Source of the DNA: Myxococcus stipitatus
GTDB lineage: Bacteria; Myxococcota; Myxococcia; Myxococcales; Myxococcaceae
Direction of reading: 5' to 3'
Assembly: GCF_038561935.1 (NCBI RefSeq)
Contig: NZ_CP102770.1
Coordinates: 6,324,001 to 6,388,000, forward strand
DNA: 64,000 nt
The notes beneath the pieces are model-generated. The model worked only from the letters and a program-made list of their open reading frames with translations, was not told where the DNA came from and did not search any database. The position numbers were made by a program, and so were the translations under genes. Of this stretch, positions 1 to 9,102 are shown in pieces; within the stretch, counting starts at the first letter, position 1; each line of letters begins with the position of its first letter.

Positions 1-2777
1 CCGCCCACCTTCACCTGGAAGTCCTTGCGGCCGAGGAACTCGATGTCCCCGCCGGGCATGAAGCGGCCCAGGTCTCCGGTCCAGTAGAGGCGCTCGCCCG
101 TCACCGGGTGCTCGATGAAGCGCTCGCGCGTCAGGGACTCGTCACCGAAGTAGCCTCGCGCCAGGCCCTCTCCGCCGATGTAGAGGTCGCCGGGAACGTG
201 CTCGGGTCGCGGAGACAGCGTCTCGTCCAGCACGTGGAAGCGCTGGTTCGCCATGGGGCGGCCGTAGAGGATGCTGCGCGCCGCGCGGTCCACCTTGCCG
301 ATGGGATGGAGAATCGACCAGACCGCGCCCTCCGTCGCACCGCCCAGGCTGATGACTCGCACCTCGCTGGACAGGGCCCGGATGCGGTCCGGAAGGGTGA
401 CGGGAATCCAGTCGCCGCTGAGCAACACCAACCGCAGCGAGGCCGGGAGCCGCTCGCCGCGAGACTCGAGCAGGTCCACCAGCATCTCCATCAGCGTGGG
501 GACCGAGTTCCACACCGTCACGCGCTGCTCGCGCAGCCACCGCAGCCAGCTCGAGGGCTCCCACGTCGCATCCGGCCGAGGCAGCACGAGCGCCGCCCCC
601 GCCGCGAGGCTGCCGAAGATGTCGTAGACGGAGAGGTCGAAGCCCAGCGACGAGAGGCCGAAGACGCGGTCCTCGGGGCCGACCTTGAAGCGCGCGTTGA
701 TGTCCAGCAGGGTGTTCGCCGCGGCGCGATGCTCCACCATCACGCCCTTGGGGCGCCCCGTCGAGCCCGAGGTGTAGATGCAGTACGCCAGGTCCGACGC
801 CCGCCGCGAAGGCAGCCGAGGCGGACGCCGGTCCGCGACGTCGGGAATGGTCACCACCCGAACCCCATCGGGCCACGCGAGCCGCTCCGCGCGCGAGGCG
901 TCCGTCACCACCACGCGGACCCGCCCCTCCAGGAGCAGCAGCCGTCGACGCTCATCTGGGAGCGAGGGCTCGATGGGGAGATACGCGGCCCCCGCCAGGT
1001 GAATCCCCAGCACCGCGACGACCTGACGCCAGCCCTTCTCCAGGACCACGGCCATCAGCTCATCGGGCCGGGCTCCCAGCTCCAGGAGGTGCTCCGCCAG
1101 CGCACCGGCATGTCCTCGGAGCTGGCCATGCGTCAGCGTGCGGCTCTCGTCGAGCACCGCGACGCGCTCGGGTGAGCGCTCCGCTTGTGCGAGGAAGAGG
1201 TCGTCCAGCCGCGTCTCCAGGATGTGAGTCGCGGTGGCGTTGAAGGACTCGCGCCGCTGTGCCTGCGCGGGCGGGAGTCGCACCGGCGTGGCCTCGTCCC
1301 AGGCCGCGGGGTCGTCCGCGAGCCGGATGAGCAGGGCCTCCTGCGCGGAGAATGCGTCCTCGAGCAGCCCCTCCGGGAAGAGCCCTTCCGGGCTGTCCCA
1401 CGAGAAGCGCAGCACACCGTCGTCCTCGAGGACCTGGTGGTCGATCCACACCTGCGGCGTCTGGGAGATGGCGTGGGCCTGCTTGCCCAACCACCCGAAG
1501 AGGAGTCCTCCCTCGGCCCGGGCGGAGCGGTGCCCCAGCAGGCTGGTGAAGACGACGGGCATCAGCCCGCCGTTTCCCTCCCGCCGCCTCGCGCGCTCGC
1601 GCATCACGCGCACCCCGCTGAACTCCAGGTGCTCGATGTCCCGGGCGAGCTGGTCTCGCAGCGCCAGCGCGCGCTGGCGGAACGTCATGCCCTTTCCATC
1701 CACCTCCAGCAGCACATTCGTCGTGAAGTCCCCCACCACCTTGTCGATGGCCGGATGGATGGGTGGGCGCTGGAACAGGGTGAGGTTGAGACAGAAGCGC
1801 CGCGTCTCGCTCCAGCTCGCGAGCACCTCCGAGAACGCCGCGCAGACGACGCCCGAGCGCGTGAGCCCCGCCTCCGCCGCGCGCTCCTTCAACAGCGCCC
1901 AGCGGCGCGCATCGAGTCCCCCGCGCAGACGGCGGAACGCGGGCCGGACCAGGTGCTCGGGCGACGTGGCCAGCGGAAGCACGGGCGCATCGGGAAGGTC
2001 GTCCAGGCGCGCGGTCCAGTAGGCCTCCGCGCTCCGCCAGGCGCTCGACTCCCGCGCGGCCCTCTCCGCGAGGACGTGGTCCCGGAACGTCACCGGCACC
2101 GGCTCCAGGCGGCGGTCGGGGTCGGCGTAGAGCTCACGCCACTCGTCCGAGAGCGCCATCATGGACGCGGCATCCATCGTGATGGCGTCGAGGTCGACGT
2201 GGATGCGCGCCTTGCCTCCATCGAGCAGGGTCGCGCGCAGCTCGAAGGTCGGCCAGTGCCCCGGCGGCGTGGACCGGTTCGACAGCTCCCGGCGGACCTC
2301 CGCGAGCTTCGCCTCCACCACGTCGGGTGGCTGTCCACGCAGGTCCATCACGGGCATGGAGAACGGCGGCACGCGCTCCAACACGCGCTGCTCACCCGAG
2401 GGGAGCACCACCGAGCGCAGCATGGGGTGCTGGTCGATGAGGCGCTGCCAGGCCCCCGACAAGCGGCCGAGGTCCAGGCCCTGTCCATCGAACTCGTGGT
2501 ACAGGTGACAGGAGACGCCCCCGACTCCGAAGTCGATGCCGTGCCCCACCAGGTACGCTTCCTGGAGGTCTGTCAGCGGGAAGGGCTCGTGGGAGAGTTC
2601 GGCGCGTGGCAGGGCCCGGCGCAGCGCTTCGAGGATTTCATCCTTCCTCGCGGCGATGTGCTTCTGGAGCTCCGGAGTGATGACGTTGCGCGCGGCGCGG
2701 ATGCGCAAGTGCTCGTCCTCGACCCTGAGCTCCACCCCCAACCGCATCAGCTCTGAAATGAGTTCGGTGGCATTCAA
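1..2777 (-). CDS. NRPS: TubC docking domain, heterocyclization (Cy) and Cys-type adenylation domains, partial
   Basis: Non-ribosomal peptide synthetase cut by the left window edge inside its A domain; 925 codons are visible. Residues 1-55 look like a TubC-type docking domain (leucine-rich, RLGVELRVEDEHLRIRA). Residues ~70-500 form a heterocyclization domain: the condensation HHxxxDG motif is replaced by the Cy signature DAITMDAAS at residues 197-205. The A domain from ~510 has YTSGSTGRPKG (~667) and FDLSVYD (713-719). Reading specificity positions by analogy with GrsA gives D-L-Y-N-L-S-L-V-W, one residue from the known Cys code DLYNLSLIW. A thiazoline from cysteine is therefore inferred; the carrier and any oxidase lie outside the window. 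The start is TTG at 2777, because the ATG 2 bp further on is in a frame that stops at once. GGAGGAG lies 8 nt upstream, and TTGA overlaps the PKS stop. Confidence 0.9.
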   Translation of the reverse strand, partial: MNATELISELMRLGVELRVEDEHLRIRAARNVITPELQKHIAARKDEILEALRRALPRAELSHEPFPLTDLQEAYLVGHGIDFGVGGVSCHLYHEFDGQGLDLGRLSGAWQRLIDQHPMLRSVVLPSGEQRVLERVPPFSMPVMDLRGQPPDVVEAKLAEVRRELSNRSTPPGHWPTFELRATLLDGGKARIHVDLDAITMDAASMMALSDEWRELYADPDRRLEPVPVTFRDHVLAERAARESSAWRSAEAYWTARLDDLPDAPVLPLATSPEHLVRPAFRRLRGGLDARRWALLKERAAEAGLTRSGVVCAAFSEVLASWSETRRFCLNLTLFQRPPIHPAIDKVVGDFTTNVLLEVDGKGMTFRQRALALRDQLARDIEHLEFSGVRVMRERARRREGNGGLMPVVFTSLLGHRSARAEGGLLFGWLGKQAHAISQTPQVWIDHQVLEDDGVLRFSWDSPEGLFPEGLLEDAFSAQEALLIRLADDPAAWDEATPVRLPPAQAQRRESFNATATHILETRLDDLFLAQAERSPERVAVLDESRTLTHGQLRGHAGALAEHLLELGARPDELMAVVLEKGWRQVVAVLGIHLAGAAYLPIEPSLPDERRRLLLLEGRVRVVVTDASRAERLAWPDGVRVVTIPDVADRRPPRLPSRRASDLAYCIYTSGSTGRPKGVMVEHRAAANTLLDINARFKVGPEDRVFGLSSLGFDLSVYDIFGSLAAGAALVLPRPDATWEPSSWLRWLREQRVTVWNSVPTLMEMLVDLLESRGERLPASLRLVLLSGDWIPVTLPDRIRALSSEVRVISLGGATEGAVWSILHPIGKVDRAARSILYGRPMANQRFHVLDETLSPRPEHVPGDLYIGGEGLARGYFGDESLTRERFIEHPVTGERLYWTGDLGRFMPGGDIEFLGRKDFQVKVG

Positions 2778-5700
2778 AATCGGAACTCCTCCATGGAGTC
2801 GTTGGCGGCCACCTCGGTCGAGGGCGGCCGGGCAGCAAGGCTTTCGAGGGCGAGCTTCACGAGCCCGTCCAGACTCAGGCCGCTCAGGAGCGTCACGGCG
2901 GAGACCGTCAACCCCAGCGACTGCGACAACCGCGCCTTGAGCTTCATCCCCATGAGAGAGTCGAAGCCGAAGCGCACGAGGGGGAGCCGCGCATCGGGCA
3001 GTCCCCCCGGAAGCTCCAGGAGCGTGGCGACCTCGGTCTGGAGGAAGGTCTCGACGCGCGCGCGCCACTGCTCGGCCGGCAGCTGGACCAGCTCGTGGAG
3101 CGGGGGCAGGGCTTCGGGCTCCGGACGCACAGCCTCCGGCGCCGCGGCCACGAGCCCCGCCACCACCTCCGGAAGCGGAAGCGCGGGCTCGGGGTTCGCG
3201 ACCCAGTAGCGCTCCTTCCTCCATGGATACGACGGGAGCGGCACCCACTCCCCGCCCTCGGGGAAGAGGCGCTCCCACTCGGGCGAGACACCCGCGACGA
3301 ACAGGCCGCCCAGCAACGAGAGCAGGGACTCGCGCATGGACGCGTCCTCTCGCAGCGCCGGCACCACGGTCGCTTGCGGGAAGCAGCGCTGGATGACGGG
3401 CGCCAGGAGCGCCGCGGGGCTCAGCTCGACGAAGGTGCCGAGCCCGTCCTGCTCCACGGCCGCGATGGCGGACTCGAGGCGCGACGGCCCCTCCTGGTGC
3501 CGCGCCCAGTGGTCGCTCGTGAAGTCGCCCGCCATCGCGCGCGCGCCGGTGACCGAGGAGTAGAGGGGAATCGTCGGAAGGTGAGCGCTCACGTCCACCC
3601 GCTCGCCCACCACCCCCGCCATGAGGAGGTGCACCGCGTCTTCCAACGAGAGGACGCCCGCCACGTGCGCCGCGATGATCTCACCGAAGCCGTCACCGAG
3701 CACCGCGTCGGGCTCGATGCCCCAGGCGCGCAGCTGCGCCACGAGCGACATCTGCAGGGAGAAGCGCGCGAGCCGCTCGACGCGTCCGACATCGAAGCGG
3801 CCGGGGTCATTTCGCAGCTTCTCGGTGACGGGCCCTCCCGCCAGGCGCTTCAGCACCGCATCCACGGACAGCAGGAGGTCTTGAAGGCCCGGCGCCGCGC
3901 CCAGGGTCTCTCCCGCGCTGTCGCTCCACAGCTCCTCATCTCCGCTGAACACGAAGATGACGCCCGGCGCCCCTCCGCGCGACGCGATTCCGGAGCGTGC
4001 CTCTGGAGGAGTCGCGCCACGGCGGAAGGCGTCGAGGGCCACCGCCGCCTCTTGTCTGGAACGAGCCACCACGGCGAGCCGATGCTCATGGTGGCTCCGA
4101 CGACAGCTCGCCGAGTAGCACACGTCCCGAAGTGAGGCCTTCCGCCCTTCCCTTCCATCCACGAGCAGCGCGTGGAAGCGCTCGGCGGACTCACGCAGGG
4201 CCTCGGGGTCCCTCGCCGAGAGGACGAGCAGCTCCGAGCCTTCCGGAGGAGCCTCCATGCGTCGGGGACACTCGGGCGCCTCCTCCACGATGAGGTGCGC
4301 GTTCGTCCCGCTGAACCCGAAGGAGCTGACGCCCGCGATGCGCGAGCCGCCTTCGGGGACGGACCACTCGCGATGCGCGGAGACCACCTCGATGGGGAGC
4401 TCGGCCCAGGGGATGTAGGGGCTCGGCGTCTCGAAGTGCAGGCTCCGCGGCAGCTCGCGATGTCGCAAGGCGAGGAGCACCTTGAGCAGGCTGGCGATGC
4501 CCGCCGCGCCCTCCAGGTGGCCCAGGTTCGTCTTCACCGAGCCGATGCGCAGCGGCGCCGAGCGCGGGCGCCCCTGCCCCAGCACCGAGGTGAGGGCCTC
4601 CACCTCGATGGAATCACCCAGGGAGGTGCCGGTTCCATGGGCCTCGACGTAGCCGACGTCGAGCGGCGCGACACCGCCCTGCCGCAGCGCGCGCTCGATG
4701 ACCCGCTCCTGGGAGGGACCACTCGGCGCCGTGAGTCCATTGGAGCGCCCGCCCTGGCTGACGGCCGAGCCGCGCAGCACGCCCAGGATGGGCGCTCCTT
4801 CGGCGAGCGCATCCGACAGGCGCTTGAGCACGACGACGCCCGCGCCTTCTCCTCGGACATAGCCGCTGGCGGCGCTGTCGAAGGCCCTGCATGCGCCATC
4901 GGTCGACAGCACCCGGAGCTTCGAGAAGTAGACCGACATCCTCGGAGACAGCAGGAGGCTCGCGCCTCCGACGAGCGCGACGTCACACTCCCCTTCGCGC
5001 AGGCTCTGGCAGGCCAGGTGCGCGGCCACCAGGGAGGACGAGCACGCCGTGTCGACGGCGACGGCCGGCCCCTCCAGCCCCAGCGCGTAGGCGATTCGAC
5101 CCGCCGCGATGCTGTGGACACTCCCCGAGCCCGAGTAGGCGTTGATGCCGCGAGGGTCTCGCGCGTTGAGCTCCAGCAGCGCGTAGTCGCTCAAGCACAG
5201 GCCGACGAACACACCGGTGGCGGTGCCCTGGAGCCGCTCCGCCGCCACGCCCGCGCTCTCCAAGGCCTCCCAGCTCAGCTCCAGCAGCATCCGCTGCTGT
5301 GGGTCCATCGAGCGGGCCTCCGCCTTCGAGATGCCGAAGAAGGACGCATCAAAGGCATCCACGTCGTCGAGGAACCCGCCGTGCCGCGAGTACATCTTCC
5401 CCGGAGCCTCCGGGTCCGCGTCGTACCAGGCCTCCAGGTCCCAGCGGTCCGCGGGCACCTCGCGCACGGCGTTCACACCGTCGGCGAGCAGGCGCCAGAA
5501 GTCCTCGGGACTTCGGACACCCCCAGGAAAGCGGCACGACATCCCCACCACCGCGATGGGCTCCGCGCCGCCAGGCTTCGCGCGAGGGCCCTTCCCGGGC
5601 ATCGAGGAAGAGGCCTCGGCCTTGGAGCCCGAGCGCTCGCGCTGCCAGGCATACGTCGGTAGCTCGACCATGTGTCCCCCCTTCGGGAAGAGCCCCTTCC

Positions 5701-8413
5701 ACATGGGTTCGCGCCCCATCGTGTGAAGTGTTCCCAGCGCCTCCAGCAACGTCGGGCGGGGCGGCTGGTCACGGCGCAAGGAGCACAGCGCCGTGGTTCC
5801 CGGAAGGCCCGAGGCCTCCAGGGTCCGACTCAACATTCGCGACAGCACCGGGTCCGGGGCCAGCTCCACGAAGACGCGGACCCCTTCCGCGAGCATCGTC
5901 TGGAGGACCGGCTCGAACAGGGCCCGCTGTCGCCAGAGGCTCTCCCGCCAGTGGGCCGAGTCGAGATCCAACGTGGAGAGGCGGCCCCCGCGCACGGAGG
6001 AATAGAGGGGCCGCGAGAGCGCATGGGGAGTCGGGGCCCTCGTGCGCCCCACCAACAGCGCCAGGGCATCCTCGAGCGAGAGCGCGCCCGCGAGGTGCGC
6101 CGCGCTGACCTCCCCGACACCATGGCCGACGACGGCGTCGGGACGGATGCCCCACGCGGCCCAGAGCGCGGCGAGCGACACCTGGAACGCGAACAGCAGG
6201 GGCAGCTCGACCTCGGCGCGAACCTGCTCGGACTGGACCGCCTGGAGGAGCGACTCCCCCGTCAGCGCGCGGACGACCTGCTCACAGCGCTCGAAGCGCT
6301 CGCGGAAGCAGGGCTCGTCCATCAGCCCGCGAGCACACTCCCGGAACGGGAAGCCCTCCAGCCCCGAGAACACGAAGCCGAGGCGCGGAGCCATCCCCGG
6401 TCGCACCTCGCCCCGCGCCCAGGGGAGCCTGGGGGTCGCCCTCCTCCCGAAGTCCTCCAGTCCGTCAGCCAAGGCGAGCCGGGAATGCGCGACCAACGCC
6501 AGCCGGTGCTCATGGTGGTCGCGCCGATGGCTCGCCGTGAAGCAGAGGTCGGCCAGCGATGCACCGCTGCGCTCGCGCAGGTGCTCGGCGGTGCGCCGTG
6601 CCTGCTCGCGCAGCGCCGGCTCCGTCCTCGCGGAGAGGACGAACAGCTCGGCGGGGCCCTCGTGTGTGGCGGGCGTGTCGGCACGCGGGCGGATGCGCTC
6701 CTCGCGCACCTCACAGCCCCGCTCCACGAGGACCGAGAGCGCGCGATGCAGCGTGGCGTGCGCGGCTTCTCCTCGCTGCAGGCTCGCGAGAACCTTCGCT
6801 CCATCCGAGCGGCCCACGAAGCCCTCCTCGACCGAGCGCGCGTGGATGGGGTGCGGATTGACGTCGAGGAACACCTCGTGCCCGGACTCGAGCAGGGCCT
6901 TCACCGCCGAGGAGAAGCGCACGCGCTTGCGGATGTGGTCCGTCCAGTACGACGGCCCCATCGAGGCCCCATCGACCACGGCGCCCGTCACCGTCGACAT
7001 CATGGGGACCCGCCCGGGCAGGGGCTTCAGGGCCGGACACTCCCGGAGGTGACGCGCCATGAAGGGCTCGAACGGGGGGAGATGCCCGGAGACATCGATG
7101 TCCACCCTCCGGGCGAAGATTCCCTCCGCGAGCCACCGCGACGTCAGCTCCTGGACCGCCGCGGGCTCTCCGCCTATCCCCGTGGAGGTGGGGCTGTTCT
7201 CGGAGGCGATGGCGACGCGGCCCGCATACGGCGCAAGGCACAGCTCCACCTCGGCGGCCGGCAAGCCCACGACGGCCATGGCCACGCCTCCGAAGGCATC
7301 GCGCATCACCGTCAGGAAGTGCTGGGTGAGCGCGAAGGACTCCTCCAGCGACAGAATCCCCGCCACGTGCGCCGCAGCCCACTCCCCCGCGCTGAAGCCC
7401 ATCACCGCGCTCGGCTCGATGCCCCAGTCGCGCCACAGCGCCGCGAGCGACACCTGCACCCCGAGGACGACGGGGAGCTGCACCGCCCCTCGGTCGAGCT
7501 TCGAACGGGCCAGCGGCGCGATGAGCGCCTCCACCAGCGACCAGCCGCCGATGGGTTGGAACGCCGCATCACACGCCTCGAAGCTCGCGCGGAAGACAGG
7601 CTCGGTGCCCAACAAGTCCCGCGCCATCCCCCACCAGGCCGAGCCCGCGCCCGCGAAGACGAATGCGACCTTGGGAGGACTCCGCCCCTCCGCCCGACGC
7701 ACCGGCCACGACAAGGGCTGGTGCTCCTGGACGAGGACGCCACGCCGCTCGGGCCGCGCCCCCCGTGGTGGTGGAAGTCCGTGCGGACGCCCCTTCCCTC
7801 GAAGGGCGAGCGCCCGCGCGATCACCTCGCAGAGGCCCACCGCTCCATCGACGCTCCACTCGCCCTCCTGGACGACACAGTAGATGGAGTCGCCGTCAGC
7901 GAGCGCGCGCGGCAGGGGCTTGAGCACGACGACGCCCGCACCGCCGCGAGGATGGGCCGGGTCGAATGGAATGTCCTCGACGAGCGCCAGGGTCGACGTC
8001 CCTCCCCGCACGCTTCGACAGGCTTCACGGAACGCCTGGTCCATGACAAGGCTTGGGCCCGCGAAGCCCAGACAATAGGAGACACAGCGGGCGACGAGAC
8101 CGCCCGCATTCCCACGGCCTGTCTGGAATGGAAGCGCCGCGGCGTCACGCGAGGACACGCGGGCGAACACCCCCGTCCGGGTGCCGCGAAGGGACCGGGG
8201 CGCGATTCCCGCATCCTCCAGCGCCTCCCACGACAGCTCGAGCATCAGCCGCTGTCGAGGACCGAGCGCGCCCGCCTCCTCTGGAGAGATGCCGAAGGCG
8301 TGGGCATCGAAGACGTCGACCTCACGGGGCGCCGAGTCGACGCGGTAGGACAGGCCGATGAGCGCCATCCCCTCGCAGTCCTCCAGCCCGGCGCTACACG
8401 CACCCTCTTGCAT
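2774..8413 (-). CDS. Type I PKS with degenerate KS and three AT domains: KS*-AT-AT*-KS-AT*-ACP
   Basis: Modular polyketide synthase of 1879 aa directly upstream of, and coupled to, the Cy-A NRPS. Domains by eye: a truncated KS remnant (1-220) whose active-site region reads MDQAFREAC instead of DTACSSS; AT1 (~245-560) with GFSAGEW near residue 341 and a later His; AT2 (~680-900), where GHSxGE reads GHGVGE (~764); a complete KS (~955-1380) with DTACSSS (~1122), HGTGT and NLGH; AT3 (~1455-1690) with GDGFGE (~1574); ACP (~1785-1860) with GFDSL (~1818). AT2 and AT3 lack the nucleophilic Ser, the N-terminal GQG motif and much of the small subdomain. No KR, DH or ER is visible. AT1 does not show the usual HRSR arginine, so a monocarboxylic starter is possible. 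The start has GAGG 6 nt upstream. Loading module plus one extension module is the simplest reading. Confidence 0.9.
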   Translation of the reverse strand: MQEGACSAGLEDCEGMALIGLSYRVDSAPREVDVFDAHAFGISPEEAGALGPRQRLMLELSWEALEDAGIAPRSLRGTRTGVFARVSSRDAAALPFQTGRGNAGGLVARCVSYCLGFAGPSLVMDQAFREACRSVRGGTSTLALVEDIPFDPAHPRGGAGVVVLKPLPRALADGDSIYCVVQEGEWSVDGAVGLCEVIARALALRGKGRPHGLPPPRGARPERRGVLVQEHQPLSWPVRRAEGRSPPKVAFVFAGAGSAWWGMARDLLGTEPVFRASFEACDAAFQPIGGWSLVEALIAPLARSKLDRGAVQLPVVLGVQVSLAALWRDWGIEPSAVMGFSAGEWAAAHVAGILSLEESFALTQHFLTVMRDAFGGVAMAVVGLPAAEVELCLAPYAGRVAIASENSPTSTGIGGEPAAVQELTSRWLAEGIFARRVDIDVSGHLPPFEPFMARHLRECPALKPLPGRVPMMSTVTGAVVDGASMGPSYWTDHIRKRVRFSSAVKALLESGHEVFLDVNPHPIHARSVEEGFVGRSDGAKVLASLQRGEAAHATLHRALSVLVERGCEVREERIRPRADTPATHEGPAELFVLSARTEPALREQARRTAEHLRERSGASLADLCFTASHRRDHHEHRLALVAHSRLALADGLEDFGRRATPRLPWARGEVRPGMAPRLGFVFSGLEGFPFRECARGLMDEPCFRERFERCEQVVRALTGESLLQAVQSEQVRAEVELPLLFAFQVSLAALWAAWGIRPDAVVGHGVGEVSAAHLAGALSLEDALALLVGRTRAPTPHALSRPLYSSVRGGRLSTLDLDSAHWRESLWRQRALFEPVLQTMLAEGVRVFVELAPDPVLSRMLSRTLEASGLPGTTALCSLRRDQPPRPTLLEALGTLHTMGREPMWKGLFPKGGHMVELPTYAWQRERSGSKAEASSSMPGKGPRAKPGGAEPIAVVGMSCRFPGGVRSPEDFWRLLADGVNAVREVPADRWDLEAWYDADPEAPGKMYSRHGGFLDDVDAFDASFFGISKAEARSMDPQQRMLLELSWEALESAGVAAERLQGTATGVFVGLCLSDYALLELNARDPRGINAYSGSGSVHSIAAGRIAYALGLEGPAVAVDTACSSSLVAAHLACQSLREGECDVALVGGASLLLSPRMSVYFSKLRVLSTDGACRAFDSAASGYVRGEGAGVVVLKRLSDALAEGAPILGVLRGSAVSQGGRSNGLTAPSGPSQERVIERALRQGGVAPLDVGYVEAHGTGTSLGDSIEVEALTSVLGQGRPRSAPLRIGSVKTNLGHLEGAAGIASLLKVLLALRHRELPRSLHFETPSPYIPWAELPIEVVSAHREWSVPEGGSRIAGVSSFGFSGTNAHLIVEEAPECPRRMEAPPEGSELLVLSARDPEALRESAERFHALLVDGREGRKASLRDVCYSASCRRSHHEHRLAVVARSRQEAAVALDAFRRGATPPEARSGIASRGGAPGVIFVFSGDEELWSDSAGETLGAAPGLQDLLLSVDAVLKRLAGGPVTEKLRNDPGRFDVGRVERLARFSLQMSLVAQLRAWGIEPDAVLGDGFGEIIAAHVAGVLSLEDAVHLLMAGVVGERVDVSAHLPTIPLYSSVTGARAMAGDFTSDHWARHQEGPSRLESAIAAVEQDGLGTFVELSPAALLAPVIQRCFPQATVVPALREDASMRESLLSLLGGLFVAGVSPEWERLFPEGGEWVPLPSYPWRKERYWVANPEPALPLPEVVAGLVAAAPEAVRPEPEALPPLHELVQLPAEQWRARVETFLQTEVATLLELPGGLPDARLPLVRFGFDSLMGMKLKARLSQSLGLTVSAVTLLSGLSLDGLVKLALESLAARPPSTEVAANDSMEEFRF

Positions 8414-8907
8414 TCCGTGCCTCGCAGATTGCCTTCAAAAGCACACAAACTCTGGAGCCCCCTCAAACACAACGCCCGGGCTCTCTACACCCATCCTCCC
8501 AGCAATCCCATACATATTCGCGACGAACACGCGCACACCGTGAAAACCCGGACAAACTCGCTGAGTGTCGGCGAGGCCCGTGCCGACACAAAATCCTCGC
8601 GGCGGCGCACAATCCACGAGACCTGGCGGGGGACGGACGTCTCGCGGGGCTCACGAATGCAACACATTGGACACACAGCGTCCGCGCTGTCTCTCATTGT
8701 CAATGATTGCCATGAACTCCGGGGCCGGGTGGGCCCACGTCACGGGGTGAACCCGCGGGCGCGGATGCGGGCTCGCCGCCGCCCGACGCAGCAGGTCCTC
8801 GCCTCCCGGAGGTGGCCCGGCCCCGCGGTCCCCCGCTTCTCCCACCGTCGAGCACCCTGTAGGCGTCCAGCGGTCGTCAGCCCGTCCCCCTGGAGGGCAA
8901 TCTCCCT
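8414..8907. other. Divergent intergenic region between PKS and ahcY
   Basis: About 490 bp separate the PKS start (minus) from the ahcY promoter (plus). It is less GC-rich than its surroundings near 8430-8720. A perfect TTGACA lies on the minus strand at 8698-8703, but no matching -10 box is found 16-18 bp away. No coding frame with myxobacterial codon bias was recognised. It probably holds the PKS/NRPS promoter. Confidence 0.5.
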
Positions 8908-8936
8908 TTGAAATTCGCCGGGGCTTCCCGTAGTTT
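8908..8936 (+). promoter_or_regulatory. Promoter of the ahcY riboswitch transcript
   Basis: TTGAAA at 8908-8913, a 17-bp spacer, then TAGTTT at 8931-8936. The -35 box matches 5 of 6 sigma-70 consensus positions and the -10 box 3 of 6. The predicted start is near 8943, only a few bases before the first paired base of the SAH aptamer at 8946. That position supports both calls. Confidence 0.6.
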
Positions 8937-8945
8937 CGCCCGCGA

Positions 8946-9010
8946 CTTCGAGGAGTGTTGCGAGGCCCCAAGCCCCAGGCTCGAAGCGGATTGTCCCAAC
9001 GGCACTCACC
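8946..9010 (+). promoter_or_regulatory. SAH riboswitch aptamer upstream of ahcY
   Basis: The leader reproduces the S-adenosylhomocysteine riboswitch. P1 is CTTCGAG (8946-8952) paired perfectly with CTCGAAG (8980-8986). The second strand opens with GAGTGTTG (8953-8960), where GAGTG pairs with CACTC (9003-9007) and TTG pairs with CAA (8997-8999). The characteristic unpaired CGG (9000-9002) lies between CAA and CACTC. The known class is found in proteobacteria upstream of ahcY and switches expression on when SAH accumulates, which fits the gene below. The aptamer ends about 95 nt before the ATG; the expression platform in between was not resolved. Confidence 0.9.
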
Positions 9011-9102
9011 TGTACGCGCTGCTTGCGAGGGTGAGACCGCTTGCCACGGCTCGCCGGGTCCTCGTACGAAGCGCCACGCGACCTCAATCAGGAGCCTCAG
9101 TC

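Noticed and set aside
8698-8703. Perfect TTGACA on the minus strand as PKS promoter
   Set aside because: No -10-like hexamer at 16-18 bp; left as unassigned.
5672-8911. Very long plus-strand open frame of 1079 codons opposite the PKS
   Set aside because: It is Arg/Gly/Pro/His-rich with no domain and lies antisense to clear KS/AT motifs; high GC removes stops from shadow frames.
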